A stretch of 64,000 nucleotides of DNA from CAWEHU01 sp963808965 (GCA_963808965.1 CAWEHU010000026.1:74930-138929), one strand, 5' to 3'. Shown: positions 52,323 through 61,698, counted from the first letter of the stretch. Numbers and translations: made by a program. The notes: generated by a model not told the origin, from the sequence alone.

Positions 52323-53725
52323 TGGCGTACCGCATAACCGTCCTTGCCCTCGTTCTCTTGCTCTTCGTTGCAGCAGCATCAGCAGGCGGACCACAACTGG
52401 TCGGCGGACCTGCCATCGGTACTCGCGCGGCCTTTGGCATTGACGGCCAACCTTTTACGTGGAATCCGGCCAAGATGCCGGTTGCTTATCGTCTCGATCC
52501 AGGCCCCATGTCGGTCGCGGGCGGCACGACCATCATCGATCACAATGCCGGCGCACAGCGGGTCCAAAGCATGTTCAGCGTCTGGCAATCGGTGGCCACA
52601 GCGAAAATCTCGTTCACTAACGCCGGGCCTATTCTGCCCGCGGGAAGCTATCCGGGTGGCGATGTAGAGACGGCGCAGCAGTATAACGACATCATTGGCT
52701 CGTGCAACAAGGCTGCGCAGAGTCCCGTCATCTTCGACGCTAACGGCGCTCTCGTTAGAAGTCTTGGGCTGCCGCCGGAAGTCATCGGGTTCAACGCTCC
52801 TTGCGCGATGGATACAGTGCACGGCTACATCTTGAGTTCTGCGGTGGTCCTGAATGGTGAGTTTCAGGACGGAATCAATAACTCCTCCAACTATGAATTG
52901 TCTGCAAATCAGTTTGACGAAGCCATCACGCATGAACTCGGGCACTTCTCCGGTCTGGATCATTCGCAAATAAATGTGGATATCCTGACCAATCTGACCT
53001 TCCCCTGTGAGGTGGATACGCTCGCGGGCCTCCCCCTCATGTTTCCGATCGCGCTCTGTCAAGCACGCAAAGATGCCGGACTCCCCGTCCTGGCCACCGA
53101 TGACGTCGCCTGGATTTCGACTCTTTACCCCAACAATCCCGCGGCTAATTACGGAACCATCAGTGGTGTGATCTATTTCAACGACGGTGTCAGTCCCATG
53201 CAGGGCGCCAACGTGATTGCCCGGCTCATAGACGATCCCGGCACTGCGGAAGATGAATCGCGCCGCATTGCCGTCTCGGTAGTTTCAGGATACGCGTATA
53301 CGACCAATCCCGGCCAAAGCGTAACCGCAATTCTGGGCAAGTTCGAAGACAATACCAACGGGAGTCTGCCCGGATCGCGCAATCCTGCTCTGATTGGCTA
53401 TTACAAGATAAGTGTTCCGCCCGGGACCTACACGGTTGAGGTAGAAGCGATTTATACCGCATTCGTGGGCGGATCCAGTGTTGGTCCACTGGATCCCCCG
53501 GTTGCCCTGCCGGGAGATCCTGAGTTTTGGAACAAAGATGAGTCCGCGTTTGATTTCCCCATGCAGCGGGACATGATTACCGTTACCGCCGGTGAGAACG
53601 TCACCGGCATCGACATAGTCCTGAACGGCAGCTATCCCCGTTTTGATCAGTATGAGGACGACGGGAAGCTTCTTGATCCTCCTATTCCCCTGCTCCTTGC
53701 TATCGCGGAGGAATTTGCCGGATGA
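52322..53725 (+). CDS. Secreted matrixin-type zinc metalloprotease
   Basis: A 467-residue protein with signal peptide ITVLALVLLLFVAAASAG. The zinc motif is ITHELGHFSGLDHSQ near residue 205, the HExGHxxGxxH consensus of M10A-type matrixins. It is followed by LATDDVAWISTLYPNN, which holds the distal structural segment. The C-terminal ~200 residues form a carboxypeptidase-regulatory-like beta domain (YGTISGVIYFNDGVSPMQGA) and further beta-rich sequence. Second gene of the coupled operon; the following ATG overlaps its stop as ATGA. Confidence 0.82.
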   Translation: MAYRITVLALVLLLFVAAASAGGPQLVGGPAIGTRAAFGIDGQPFTWNPAKMPVAYRLDPGPMSVAGGTTIIDHNAGAQRVQSMFSVWQSVATAKISFTNAGPILPAGSYPGGDVETAQQYNDIIGSCNKAAQSPVIFDANGALVRSLGLPPEVIGFNAPCAMDTVHGYILSSAVVLNGEFQDGINNSSNYELSANQFDEAITHELGHFSGLDHSQINVDILTNLTFPCEVDTLAGLPLMFPIALCQARKDAGLPVLATDDVAWISTLYPNNPAANYGTISGVIYFNDGVSPMQGANVIARLIDDPGTAEDESRRIAVSVVSGYAYTTNPGQSVTAILGKFEDNTNGSLPGSRNPALIGYYKISVPPGTYTVEVEAIYTAFVGGSSVGPLDPPVALPGDPEFWNKDESAFDFPMQRDMITVTAGENVTGIDIVLNGSYPRFDQYEDDGKLLDPPIPLLLAIAEEFAG

Positions 53726-55656
53726 TTCATCTGCCAATTCAGCGTCCGTTGTTCTTGCTGATGCTGCTGACCGCGCTTCTCAGTGCTTGTGGAGGTGGTT
53801 CCGGCAATACCGGAAGCGGAGGATCGGCCTCCCAACCAGCCGTTCTTACCATAACAACCGATGCCATTCTGTCCGCCACATTGGCCAATGCTCCGTATAG
53901 CACGACTCTCCAGGCTTCCAGCGGAAGCGGACCACTGACTTGGTCGATCGCCCCCGTCGCGCCAACCGCACTGTTCGTAGATGGACTGTCCATGGATTCC
54001 AGCACGGGCATTCTTTCGGGCACCGTCAAGTTCGAGGGCACTGCCGGGTTTGTGGCCACCGTCAAGGACGCAGCCTCACATACTGCAACCAAAGGTTTCT
54101 ACCTGACTGCCCATTCGCGGCTTCAGACCCCTCCGCCGCAGACGTTTACTTTCTCGCAATATGAACCAATCTGGTACCAACAGATCCAGGTTAACGGCGG
54201 CCTGCCACCCCTCAACATCACCGTGAGTGGAAGTCCGCTGCCGGTCGGCGTCACCCTCGACCGCGAAACCGGAACATTTAGAGGGAGCCCGATGTCCACC
54301 GGGAATTTCTACACCACGATCAGCATTCGCGATTCTTACGCTCCAGCTCCGGAAACGACATCAGTCCAGATCAGCATCCAGGTTTCCCCTCCGCCCTTCA
54401 GCATCGCCCAGTCACTGCCTCCCACATTGTCAGTGAATCGCCCATTCAGTGGAAAGATTATTGCCACGGGAGGCACCCCGCCCTACAACTTCGTGATGAC
54501 CTCAGGTTCCGTGCCTCCGGGGTTGACCCCCATTGACGCAAGCACAGGCGGGATCAGCGGCACGCCAACCACATCGGGATACTATTCCTTCAACGTGAGT
54601 GTCACGGATTCCAGTTCCCCTCCGCTTTCCTCGAACGCAAGCTTCAGCATCAGCGTCGGTACTCCGCTCGGCCGCAACGACACCATCGCGAGCGCCACAG
54701 CGATCGACAACGGCTATATCATCGCCAGCATCTCACCTTATATCGATCCACCCAATGCCGCTCCCCTTGCAGGCGATAGCGATTACTTTAAGCTGACTTC
54801 GATCTCCGGTGCGATTGTTCATCTCACCACTGGCACAGGAGCAGTGTCGGGGGGCGTCTTGCTCGATACGGTGCTCGAGATTTTCGATGCGAATGGCACT
54901 CGTCTGGCCACCTGCAATCAGCCTGGTAACACCAGCACCAACTTCAGTTCCCTGTGTATCAATGACGATGTTCCGGGCGCACAAAATACCGATTCCGCAC
55001 TGGATTTCAAAGTTCCCGGTACCCCAAGCCTCCCGACTACTTTTTATGTCCACGTCCAAGACTGGCGAGGCAACGCGCGCCCTGACATGATCTACAGCCT
55101 GAACGTCTCCGGTGTGGTCGAAGTGCTAAAAATCACTTCCACGAATCTCACCCCGGCCACCCGCAACCTCTCCTACTCCCAGCAGTTGACCTCGGCCAAC
55201 GGGACCGCGCCTATTACCTGGAGTTTGTCCAGCGGAACTCTGCCGCCCGGCATCACTCTCAGTACCTCGGGGCTGCTCACCGGGCCGGCCACAACGGACG
55301 GCACCTATTCCTTCACCGTCCAAGCCAGCGATTCCAGCTCTCCACCGCAGGTGGTCACTGCTTCTGAACAGATTGCAGTGGTTGAACCGGTAAAGATTGT
55401 GAGTTCTCCCACATGGCCTGCCGCTTGCGTCAACCAGCCGTACACGTTCGCTATGGAAGGTTCCGGCGGCATTGTTCCCTTCTTTTGGGGATTTATCTCG
55501 AACCATTGGATGGGCATTAACCCTGACACCTCCACCGGAGTATTCAGCGGATCGTCTGCAGTTACGGGGACGTTCACGGGCAGGGTCTTCTTGACCGACG
55601 CTACTGGAAACGGGGTCTCTCAGACTATCAGCCTGACAGTCAACCAATGCCCCTAA
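53722..55656 (+). CDS. Lipoprotein with repeated putative Ig-like (He_PIG) domains and a PPC-like domain
   Basis: The signal peptide ends in lipobox LLSACGGG. The mature protein is built of ~90-residue units with the pattern LPxGxxLxxxTGxxxGTP, for example LPVGVTLDRETGTFRGSPMS, VPPGLTPIDASTGGISGTPT and LPPGITLSTSGLLTGPATTD. At least five such units are seen. Between units three and four lies a PPC-like domain (LGRNDTIASATAIDNGYIIA, then DSDYFKLTSISGAIVHLTT). Likely cell-surface binding or adhesion protein, third gene of the coupled operon with the matrixin. Confidence 0.8.
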   Translation: MIHLPIQRPLFLLMLLTALLSACGGGSGNTGSGGSASQPAVLTITTDAILSATLANAPYSTTLQASSGSGPLTWSIAPVAPTALFVDGLSMDSSTGILSGTVKFEGTAGFVATVKDAASHTATKGFYLTAHSRLQTPPPQTFTFSQYEPIWYQQIQVNGGLPPLNITVSGSPLPVGVTLDRETGTFRGSPMSTGNFYTTISIRDSYAPAPETTSVQISIQVSPPPFSIAQSLPPTLSVNRPFSGKIIATGGTPPYNFVMTSGSVPPGLTPIDASTGGISGTPTTSGYYSFNVSVTDSSSPPLSSNASFSISVGTPLGRNDTIASATAIDNGYIIASISPYIDPPNAAPLAGDSDYFKLTSISGAIVHLTTGTGAVSGGVLLDTVLEIFDANGTRLATCNQPGNTSTNFSSLCINDDVPGAQNTDSALDFKVPGTPSLPTTFYVHVQDWRGNARPDMIYSLNVSGVVEVLKITSTNLTPATRNLSYSQQLTSANGTAPITWSLSSGTLPPGITLSTSGLLTGPATTDGTYSFTVQASDSSSPPQVVTASEQIAVVEPVKIVSSPTWPAACVNQPYTFAMEGSGGIVPFFWGFISNHWMGINPDTSTGVFSGSSAVTGTFTGRVFLTDATGNGVSQTISLTVNQCP

Positions 55657-55664
55657 ATAAAAAA

Positions 55665-55685
55665 GGCGCCGGAAGCCCCGGCGCC
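55665..55685 (-). terminator. Intrinsic terminator of the AAA ATPase gene
   Basis: GGCGCCGG and CCGGCGCC form a perfect 8-bp stem with a 5-base loop. On the minus strand the stem is followed by a T-rich run (complement of AAATAAAAAA). It lies between the stops of two convergent genes, 65 bases beyond the ATPase stop on the minus strand, so it fits as terminator of that gene. Confidence 0.75.
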
Positions 55686-55750
55686 CATGAGATACGACTC
55701 GCGAGATGCGGTCAGGCGAGAAGACAAAAAACTGGGTAACTCTCAAACTT

Positions 55751-56917
55751 CTACTTGCTCTCCGCCACCGACGGGCTGGCTCCAAAGTCGCGCCGATTCC
55801 CAGCCGCCGTTCGAGCCGCGCGCGTCGACTGCTGGTTGCCGGCCGCCGCTCCATACCGCTCCAGCATGATCGGGGCCATCGCGTTCTCCGCTTCCTTCAC
55901 AAACATCATCTTGTTCTCGGAAGCCATATCGATGCGCACGAAATCCCCCAGCTTGACCTGCCCGGTCGCAACCAGGTTGGCCAGCGGGAACACCAGGTTC
56001 CGCTCAATCGCCCGCTTCAGATGCCGCGCTCCATACCGCGGATCGGTGCCCTCTTTCAGCAGATATTCCTTCACCGCCGGTGTGCAGCTGAACACGAACT
56101 GGTTCGTGCCCGCCGCCATGAGCACGCGCTGCTGCACCATGCCCAATTCAATTTCCAGAATCTGCGATAAATGCTCGTCGCGCAGCGTCTTGAACACCAC
56201 CGTCTTGTCGATGCGGTTCATGAACTCTGGTGTAAACTTCCGCCGCGCCGCTTCCACTGCCGTCCGCTGGATCTTGTCGTCGAACGACTCATCCACCTCG
56301 ACCACCTTCGGCGCGAACCCAAATCCGCCGTCCACCAGGTTCATCATCTCTCCCGCCCCCAGGTTCGAGGTCATGATGATGATGACTTGCGACAAATCCA
56401 CCCGGCGGTTATCGCCCAGCGTCAGCGTTGCCTTGTCCAGAATGCCCAGCAGCAACTGCCACAGCGAGTCGGAAGCCTTCTCGATCTCGTCAAACAGCAG
56501 GATCGACAGCTTCAACTTCTCCGTGAACCACTGGTTGAGCGCTTCCTGCGTCAGCAGCGGATGCGTCTCGCGGTGTCCCAGGTATCCCGGAGGCGAGCCG
56601 ATCAGCTTCGCAATTTCATGCGAGTGCTGGAACTCGGCGCAATCGATCTTGATACACGCCCGCGCGTCCCCAAACAGCGCCTCCGCCATCGCCTCGACTA
56701 CACGCGTCTTCCCGGACCCGGTCGGTCCCAGGAACAGCAGGTTCCCCACCGGGCGTCCCGGCGCGTTCAGGCCCGCCAGGAACATCTGATAGATCTCCAC
56801 CACCTTCTCAATCGCCTGATCCTGCCCCACAATGCGCCGCCGCAGGGCAGTTTCAAACTCTCCAGCATCGTTGCTTCTCCGGTTCGGATCGAGCACTGTT
56901 GCGAGATTCGTTCTCAT
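55751..56917 (-). CDS. Stand-alone AAA+ ATPase, ClpB-D2-like
   Basis: A 388-residue protein with a single AAA+ module of the ClpA/ClpB C-terminal type. Walker A is LLFLGPTGSGKTRVVEAMAE near residue 60, with GSPPGYLGHRETHPLLTQEA next, Walker B SILLFDEIEKASDSLWQLLL, and sensor 1 IIIMTSNLGAGEM. The arginine finger region is KFTPEFMNRIDKTVVF. The small D2 domain is GTDPRYGARHLKRAIERNLV. There is no N-domain, no first ATPase ring and no ClpP loop tripeptide that I can identify. Likely an unfoldase or adaptor-type chaperone; partner unknown. Confidence 0.82.
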   Translation of the reverse strand: MRTNLATVLDPNRRSNDAGEFETALRRRIVGQDQAIEKVVEIYQMFLAGLNAPGRPVGNLLFLGPTGSGKTRVVEAMAEALFGDARACIKIDCAEFQHSHEIAKLIGSPPGYLGHRETHPLLTQEALNQWFTEKLKLSILLFDEIEKASDSLWQLLLGILDKATLTLGDNRRVDLSQVIIIMTSNLGAGEMMNLVDGGFGFAPKVVEVDESFDDKIQRTAVEAARRKFTPEFMNRIDKTVVFKTLRDEHLSQILEIELGMVQQRVLMAAGTNQFVFSCTPAVKEYLLKEGTDPRYGARHLKRAIERNLVFPLANLVATGQVKLGDFVRIDMASENKMMFVKEAENAMAPIMLERYGAAAGNQQSTRAARTAAGNRRDFGASPSVAESK

Positions 56918-57351
56918 AAGAATGTTGCCGGGGCTCCGGACTTTCCCTTTCGGCCGCTTTTCTGCGGCTCTTCTCTGGTTTTGCCGGACGACTCAGGCCC
57001 CTACCGTTTTTCTACCCTGTTTCCTGGGAGTGGCCAGATTCTACTCCAACCGCGCTACATCCGACTGCTTCCAGTTGAGCAAGCATCGGACCATGCCTAA
57101 GTTACCTTTCACATTAGATGCAAGTACCCCGGCCCACGGCAGTTAGCGACGTTTTCTCCTGATTCCATTCGCGCCCGCCGCCGCAATAGCGGAAAAGCTT
57201 TTCACAACCACGGAACGAACCTACTAGTAACCAGTAATCCGCCTCACGCAGACGCATCCAAACCTACGTAGTACTCCCTCCCGTAACTAGCTCCCGCATA
57301 TACCCCGCACTACTATCGCGTTGAGAACGAAAAGTTGCGCGGAGGCACGTT
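56918..57351. other. Intergenic region upstream of the glycoside-hydrolase-like gene
   Basis: A 434-base stretch with the starts of two divergent genes on either side. AT content is higher than in the flanking genes. No RNA gene, palindrome or clear promoter pair was recognised. Confidence 0.4.
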
Positions 57352-59010
57352 GTGCGTCACTCGTCATATCGCACGATCCTGGGAATTCTTTGTCTCACAT
57401 TCGCCCTTGCAGCCTGGCTGCTCATGTCACATTCCAACACCGGATTCGCAGCGCAGGCCCAAACCGTCCAGGCGAAACCATACGTAAGCTCTCAGTCAGC
57501 CCAGCTGCAGCCTGCCAGCATCACCCGCAAGCCCCTGAGCCCTGATCCCAAGCCCCTGGCCCCTGCCGGGAGCGAACTCTATACCGCCAAGCGCGGAGAA
57601 GCCATTCCCACCATCGCCCGCCATTATCTCGGACGCACCTCATACCTGACCTCGTCGCAATTGGCCGCGGCGATCCGCAGCGCAAATCACAAGTCGGACG
57701 CCAGCAACATTCTCAAGGCCAACGAGGCCATCATCATCCCCGGAATCCTCTTCGCCCCAGTCACCGAAAAAACGGTGCCGGTTCCCAAGGACTTCGAAGT
57801 CCGCGCCGTTTATCTCACGGGAGTCATGGCGGCCAGCGACAAGGGACTCAACATCGTCCGTCGCTGGCGTGAAGTCGGCGGCAACTCCGTCGTTTTCGAT
57901 ATCAAGGATTCGGACGGCAGCGTCGCCATTCCCTTCGAGCACCCGCTCCTCGGAGAACATAAGGTTTACATCCGTGACGTCCCCAAGCTGGTCCGCTTCC
58001 TGCACCAGCAGAACATGCACGCCATTGCCCGTATCGCCATCTTCCGCGACGAGCGCCTGGTCACCCAGCACCCCGAACTAGCAGTCCAATCCCGCAAGAA
58101 CCATACTGCTTGGCGTGAGAACGGCAAACTGGTCTGGACCGATCCCTCCAACCCCAAAGTTCAGGATTACAACATCGCCCTGGCCAAGCACGTCGCCCAG
58201 CTGGGCGTGGATGAGGTTCAATTCGACTACGTCCGCTTCCCCGCTGAAGGCGACCAGAAAGACGCGGCCTTCGTGTTCCAGAACGGCCTACCGGTAGCTG
58301 AGGCCACACCAGCGGTGAGCCCGGACTCCACCTGCCTGGTTCCCGTTCCGCGGCGCCACCCCAAAAAGGGAGTCGCCAGCCCGGCTCCACAGATGCAGAA
58401 AGGCCCCTGCCCGGTGGCAGCCAAGCCGGCTCCCCATGGCCCGCAACGTTCCGATGTGATCGCCGGATTTCTCAAGAAGGCCTACTCCGAGCTCCACCCC
58501 ACAGGCGTCCTGCTCTCGCTCGACGTGTTCGGTGTAATGGCTTGGCAACGCTCCGTCGACCTCTCTCATACCGGACAAGACATCGTGCAGATGGCTCGCT
58601 ACTGTGACGTCCTGAGCCCGATGATCTACCCCTCACACTTCTTTGGCATGGATAAAATCGCTCACCCCGGCGACGAGCCCGCTCACTTCATTGGGGAGTC
58701 CATGGACCGTTTTGAATTGATCACCAAGGGCAGCGGAGTGGTCATCCGTCCATGGCTCCAGGCCTTCCATTGGCGTACGAAAACCTATTCCCCCGAATAC
58801 ATAAAGATTCAGGTGGAAACCGCCCGCTCCAGGGGTGGCATAGGATTCCTGTTCTGGAATGCCGCCAACGATTACTCCAAGCCCTTCGTCGCCATGCCCG
58901 AAATGAAAGCAGCCAACTTCAAGCCAGGCTCAAAAGACAATCCCAAATACTTCCGAGGCGACGAACTCCCGTCAGCAACAGTCCAAGCCGCCCTAATCCC
59001 TCAACAATAA
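57352..59010 (+). CDS. Secreted putative glycoside hydrolase (DUF4015) with LysM-like N-terminal region
   Basis: Starts with GTG. Signal peptide/anchor GILCLTFALAAWLLMSHS, then a Pro-rich linker and a LysM-like segment (LYTAKRGEAIPTIARHYLGR, ending LKANEAIIIPGIL). The DUF4015 barrel follows from residue ~150: VRAVYLTGVMAASDKGLNIV, NSVVFDIKDSDGSVAIPFEH, LGVDEVQFDYVRFPAEGDQK, and DVLSPMIYPSHFFGMDKIAH with IRPWLQAFHW. Acidic residues in FDIKDSDG and FDYVRFP are candidate catalytic positions. An insertion of ~60 Pro-rich residues interrupts the barrel near residue 325. Cell-wall polysaccharide is a possible substrate. Confidence 0.82.
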   Translation: MRHSSYRTILGILCLTFALAAWLLMSHSNTGFAAQAQTVQAKPYVSSQSAQLQPASITRKPLSPDPKPLAPAGSELYTAKRGEAIPTIARHYLGRTSYLTSSQLAAAIRSANHKSDASNILKANEAIIIPGILFAPVTEKTVPVPKDFEVRAVYLTGVMAASDKGLNIVRRWREVGGNSVVFDIKDSDGSVAIPFEHPLLGEHKVYIRDVPKLVRFLHQQNMHAIARIAIFRDERLVTQHPELAVQSRKNHTAWRENGKLVWTDPSNPKVQDYNIALAKHVAQLGVDEVQFDYVRFPAEGDQKDAAFVFQNGLPVAEATPAVSPDSTCLVPVPRRHPKKGVASPAPQMQKGPCPVAAKPAPHGPQRSDVIAGFLKKAYSELHPTGVLLSLDVFGVMAWQRSVDLSHTGQDIVQMARYCDVLSPMIYPSHFFGMDKIAHPGDEPAHFIGESMDRFELITKGSGVVIRPWLQAFHWRTKTYSPEYIKIQVETARSRGGIGFLFWNAANDYSKPFVAMPEMKAANFKPGSKDNPKYFRGDELPSATVQAALIPQQ

Positions 59011-59020
59011 CGACAGGTCG

Positions 59021-59048
59021 CGTAGGGACAGCCTCTCAGGCTGTCCAA
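59021..59048. repeat. Dispersed 9-3-9 palindrome, copy 1
   Basis: GGACAGCCT and AGGCTGTCC flank CTC, preceded by CGTA. Identical copies lie at 60026-60053 and a diverged one at 60192-60219. Immediately downstream of the glycoside-hydrolase-like gene, where it could end transcription. Confidence 0.75.
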
Positions 59049-59163
59049 GGTTTTCGGTTGAATCACTAACGCCTGTCCCTGGACCTTGTTTTCCTCCTCC
59101 GCCTTCAATTACCATCCCTCCACGTTCTGCCAAACATCCCAACCACCCGCCGGGGGAAGCTCC

Positions 59164-59556
59164 ATGACGCCCGAAGAACGCGAGCGCATGAACGAATTGT
59201 GCGTGCAGATCCAGGAAGAAAAAAACTACGACCAGTTTGCGATCCAAATTCGTGAGCTAACGGACCTGCTTGCCCGCAAGCAGCAACGTCGATTCACCAA
59301 CCATCCCCAGCTCCTCTGGCACAGAAATCGCCCTTGGACGACCGTGCCTGCGGTGGTCAACAAGGTGATCAAAACCGGCATCGCCCGCCAGCCGGAAAAA
59401 GCCGAAATCTCCATCACCCCGGCCGACTATCTCTTCCGCGAGATTCGCATCGAGAACTCGATGACCTCTCCCACCGGCGACGCTGTAGCCCTGAAGGCAG
59501 GCGCCAAAGTCGATGTCACCTTCGAGGCCGACCCAAAAGACACTGTAGCGAAGTAG
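59164..59556 (+). CDS. Hypothetical protein, 130 aa
   Basis: The N-terminal 45 residues are a charged helix (EERERMNELCVQIQEEKNYD, then QFAIQIRELTDLLARKQQR), followed by a separate beta-rich segment (AEISITPADYLFREIRIENS, ending KAGAKVDVTFEAD). It is soluble, without signal peptide. A GGGGGAAGC stretch before the ATG is a possible ribosome binding site. I recognise similar short proteins in Acidobacteria but no function. Confidence 0.6.
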   Translation: MTPEERERMNELCVQIQEEKNYDQFAIQIRELTDLLARKQQRRFTNHPQLLWHRNRPWTTVPAVVNKVIKTGIARQPEKAEISITPADYLFREIRIENSMTSPTGDAVALKAGAKVDVTFEADPKDTVAK

Positions 59557-59670
59557 TGACCAGCAGCCGCGAATGACGTATGTGGGACAGCCGTAAGGAA
59601 GGGCACATGTAGGTGCCATCGGCTGTCCAGTCGAGCGAAGCTCGACAGTTTTTCTAAAGAGTCAGCGGAC

Positions 59671-59744
59671 TCATTGCTCATTGCTCATCACTCATTGCTC
59701 ATTGCTCATCACTCATTGCTCATTGCTCATCACTCATTGCTCAC
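59671..59744. repeat. 21-bp tandem repeat, three full copies and a partial fourth
   Basis: Three identical 21-base units at 59671, 59692 and 59713 and an 11-base fourth copy at 59734. Each unit is itself made of heptamers TCATTGC, TCATTGC and TCATCAC. Stops are frequent, so it is not coding. Confidence 0.9.
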
Positions 59745-60025
59745 CGCTGATCGCTCGCTGTCGTCGCCCCGCCTATGACATCGTCTCTGGCTTCTAGTCG
59801 CTTCCCCGATAGCACCACCGATGCCTCAGTCCAATGCAGAATCTTCCCGCTCTTCTCGACGCACTCCAAGCCGGAAGTGATTGCCTCCATGGTCTTCCGG
59901 ATGTTCGCCGCGAAGCAGAGATCATGAGCCGTTGCCCCTTGACCTCGCCTGGACTTCCGTCTTCTTCCGTTGCGCACCATCTCCGTTATCGCATCCACCA
60001 TGCCGCTTCGGACAACGCCGCATCA

Positions 60026-60053
60026 CGTAGGGACAGCCTCTCAGGCTGTCCAA
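60026..60053. repeat. Dispersed 9-3-9 palindrome, copy 2
   Basis: Same 28-base sequence as at 59021-59048, including the CGTA before and AA after the hairpin. Confidence 0.75.
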
Positions 60054-60191
60054 TTTTTCCCGCGTAACAACATGCCCGGCTCGAACTCTCCTGAATTTAA
60101 CCGCGCTCAATTTCCTTGAACATCCGCGCGAGCGTGTAAGCATTCCTCCTGACACCCCGCCTCCGGGTCACTCTCACCACGCCTCGCATCA

Positions 60192-60219
60192 CGTAATAAC
60201 GGCCTCTCAGGCTGTCCAG
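60192..60219. repeat. Dispersed palindrome, diverged copy 3
   Basis: The 3' half (GCCTCTCAGGCTGTCC) is identical to the other copies; the 5' arm is altered (AATAACGGCCT instead of GGGACAGCCT), so the stem is shortened. Confidence 0.6.
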
Positions 60220-60351
60220 GTTTCGAAACCGGCCTTCCGACCTATGACATCCCCGTACAGGAATCCCCCTATGTCTACCCCCTCTCCCAAGCCGCTAGAC
60301 TTTTAGAGTCTTTCTGTCCGGACCACAAGAATTGCCTGGTGAGCTTTCACT

Positions 60352-61698
60352 GTGCAACAGCCACATAAGGGCTTAACTTTGCTTTCAACCGACGTTCAGG
60401 CAAAAGAAGAACACGCGGAGCACCGCCTCGAGCAAAGTGACGAGATCTTTCGCCTGCTCGTCGATAGCGTTAAAGATTACGCCATCTTCCTTCTCGATCC
60501 TGACGGTAAGGTCGCGACCTGGAATCAAGGCGCCGAGAGAATCAAGGGTTACACCGCCAACGAGATCATTGGCCAGCATTTTTCCCGCTTCTATCCCAAA
60601 GAGGCTCGCGAGAGCCGCTGGCCCGAGCGCGAACTCGAGTTTGCCACCAAAGAAGGACGGTTTGTTGATGAAGGCCTCCGCGTTCGCAAAGACGGCTCCT
60701 CCTTCTGGGCCTATGTCGTCATCACTGCTCTCCGTGATCAGAAAGGGGTTCTGCGCGGTTTCTCTAAGGTAACCCGCGATCTCACAGAGCGGCGCATGCT
60801 GGAAGAGCGCACTCGCCAGCTTAATCGCGAACTGCGCGGCCGCGTGACCGAACTCCTTGAATCTCAGCGGCTGGTCGAATTGCGCACCCTGGAACTGCAG
60901 AAGCTCTCCGGGGAGTTGCTCCGCGTGCAGGACGAGGAGCGTCGCCGCATGGCTCGCACCCTGCATGACGAGTTGGGTCAGGAGCTGGTCGCCCTCAAGC
61001 TTGAGCTCGATTCTGCAACAGGGTCAGAACTCAGGGGCAATCGAAATCTGATCCACGCGACGGAACTCGCTTCCAGCGCCTTGCAAAAGGTACGCAACAT
61101 GTCTTACCTGCTGCATCCGCCTCTGCTGGATGAGTCCGGTTTGCTGCCCGCTCTGCATTGGTACTTCGAAGGCCTGCAAAGCCGTGGACAGTTGCGCATC
61201 ACCTTCGAATACCGGCCCATCCTCTTTCCCCGGCTCCCGCGCGAAATCGAGACCGCCATCTTCCGCGTGATCCAGGAGTCTCTGACCAACATTTACCGGC
61301 ACGCCGAAACGCATGACGCCCGCATCGAGCTGATCCAGGAAACCGACTCCGTCGCCCTTCGCGTGCGCGATTTCGGCAAAGGCATTCCCGATCTGAAGTT
61401 CGGCACTGGCATCGCTCCCGGCGTCGGCATCAGTGGCATGAAAGAACGCGTGAAGCAACTCAACGGGGAATTGCGAATCTCCCGCGCCGAACCCGGAACG
61501 CTGGTCCACGCCACCATCCCCACTCTGGAGCAGGTGTTCGTCCGCCTCCAATTTGACTTCATTGGAAGATTCTCCATTCAAGCCCGCCTTTGGCTTGAGT
61601 GGGGCTTTTCCGCAGCGCATTTGTCCCCTGTGTTCCTCTGTGTCCCCTGTGGCGAGTCATTCAACAGGGACACGGGACCAATCGCGCCTCCGTTATAA
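60352..61698 (+). CDS. PAS domain sensor histidine kinase (HisKA_3/NarL-type)
   Basis: Soluble sensor kinase starting with GTG. A PAS domain covers residues ~25-140 (IFRLLVDSVKDYAIFLLDPD, then GYTANEIIGQHFSRFYPKEA and GFSKVTRDLTERRMLEERTR). A coiled coil leads to the dimerisation/phosphoacceptor motif EERRRMARTLHDELGQELVA with His near residue 206. The ATPase domain has ESLTNIYRHAE, VRDFGKGIPDL and GVGISGMKERVKQLNGEL. About 50 residues past the kinase end (FDFIGRFSIQ onward) look like read-through. No response regulator gene is adjacent. Confidence 0.88.
   Translation: MQQPHKGLTLLSTDVQAKEEHAEHRLEQSDEIFRLLVDSVKDYAIFLLDPDGKVATWNQGAERIKGYTANEIIGQHFSRFYPKEARESRWPERELEFATKEGRFVDEGLRVRKDGSSFWAYVVITALRDQKGVLRGFSKVTRDLTERRMLEERTRQLNRELRGRVTELLESQRLVELRTLELQKLSGELLRVQDEERRRMARTLHDELGQELVALKLELDSATGSELRGNRNLIHATELASSALQKVRNMSYLLHPPLLDESGLLPALHWYFEGLQSRGQLRITFEYRPILFPRLPREIETAIFRVIQESLTNIYRHAETHDARIELIQETDSVALRVRDFGKGIPDLKFGTGIAPGVGISGMKERVKQLNGELRISRAEPGTLVHATIPTLEQVFVRLQFDFIGRFSIQARLWLEWGFSAAHLSPVFLCVPCGESFNRDTGPIAPPL

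Larger units (their letters stand above)
59557..60351. other. Repeat-rich intergenic region
   Basis: No convincing gene in 795 bases. It holds a long hairpin (GGACAGCCG at 59585-59593 with CGGCTGTCC at 59620-59628), a short hairpin (TCGAGC/GCTCGA at 59631-59645), a 21-bp tandem repeat (59671-59744) and two dispersed palindromes (60026-60053, 60192-60219). The last ~130 bases should hold the promoter of the histidine kinase. Confidence 0.6.

Noticed and set aside
59671..59744. Possible CRISPR array
   Set aside because: Units are directly adjacent, with no spacers between them, and no cas gene is in the window.
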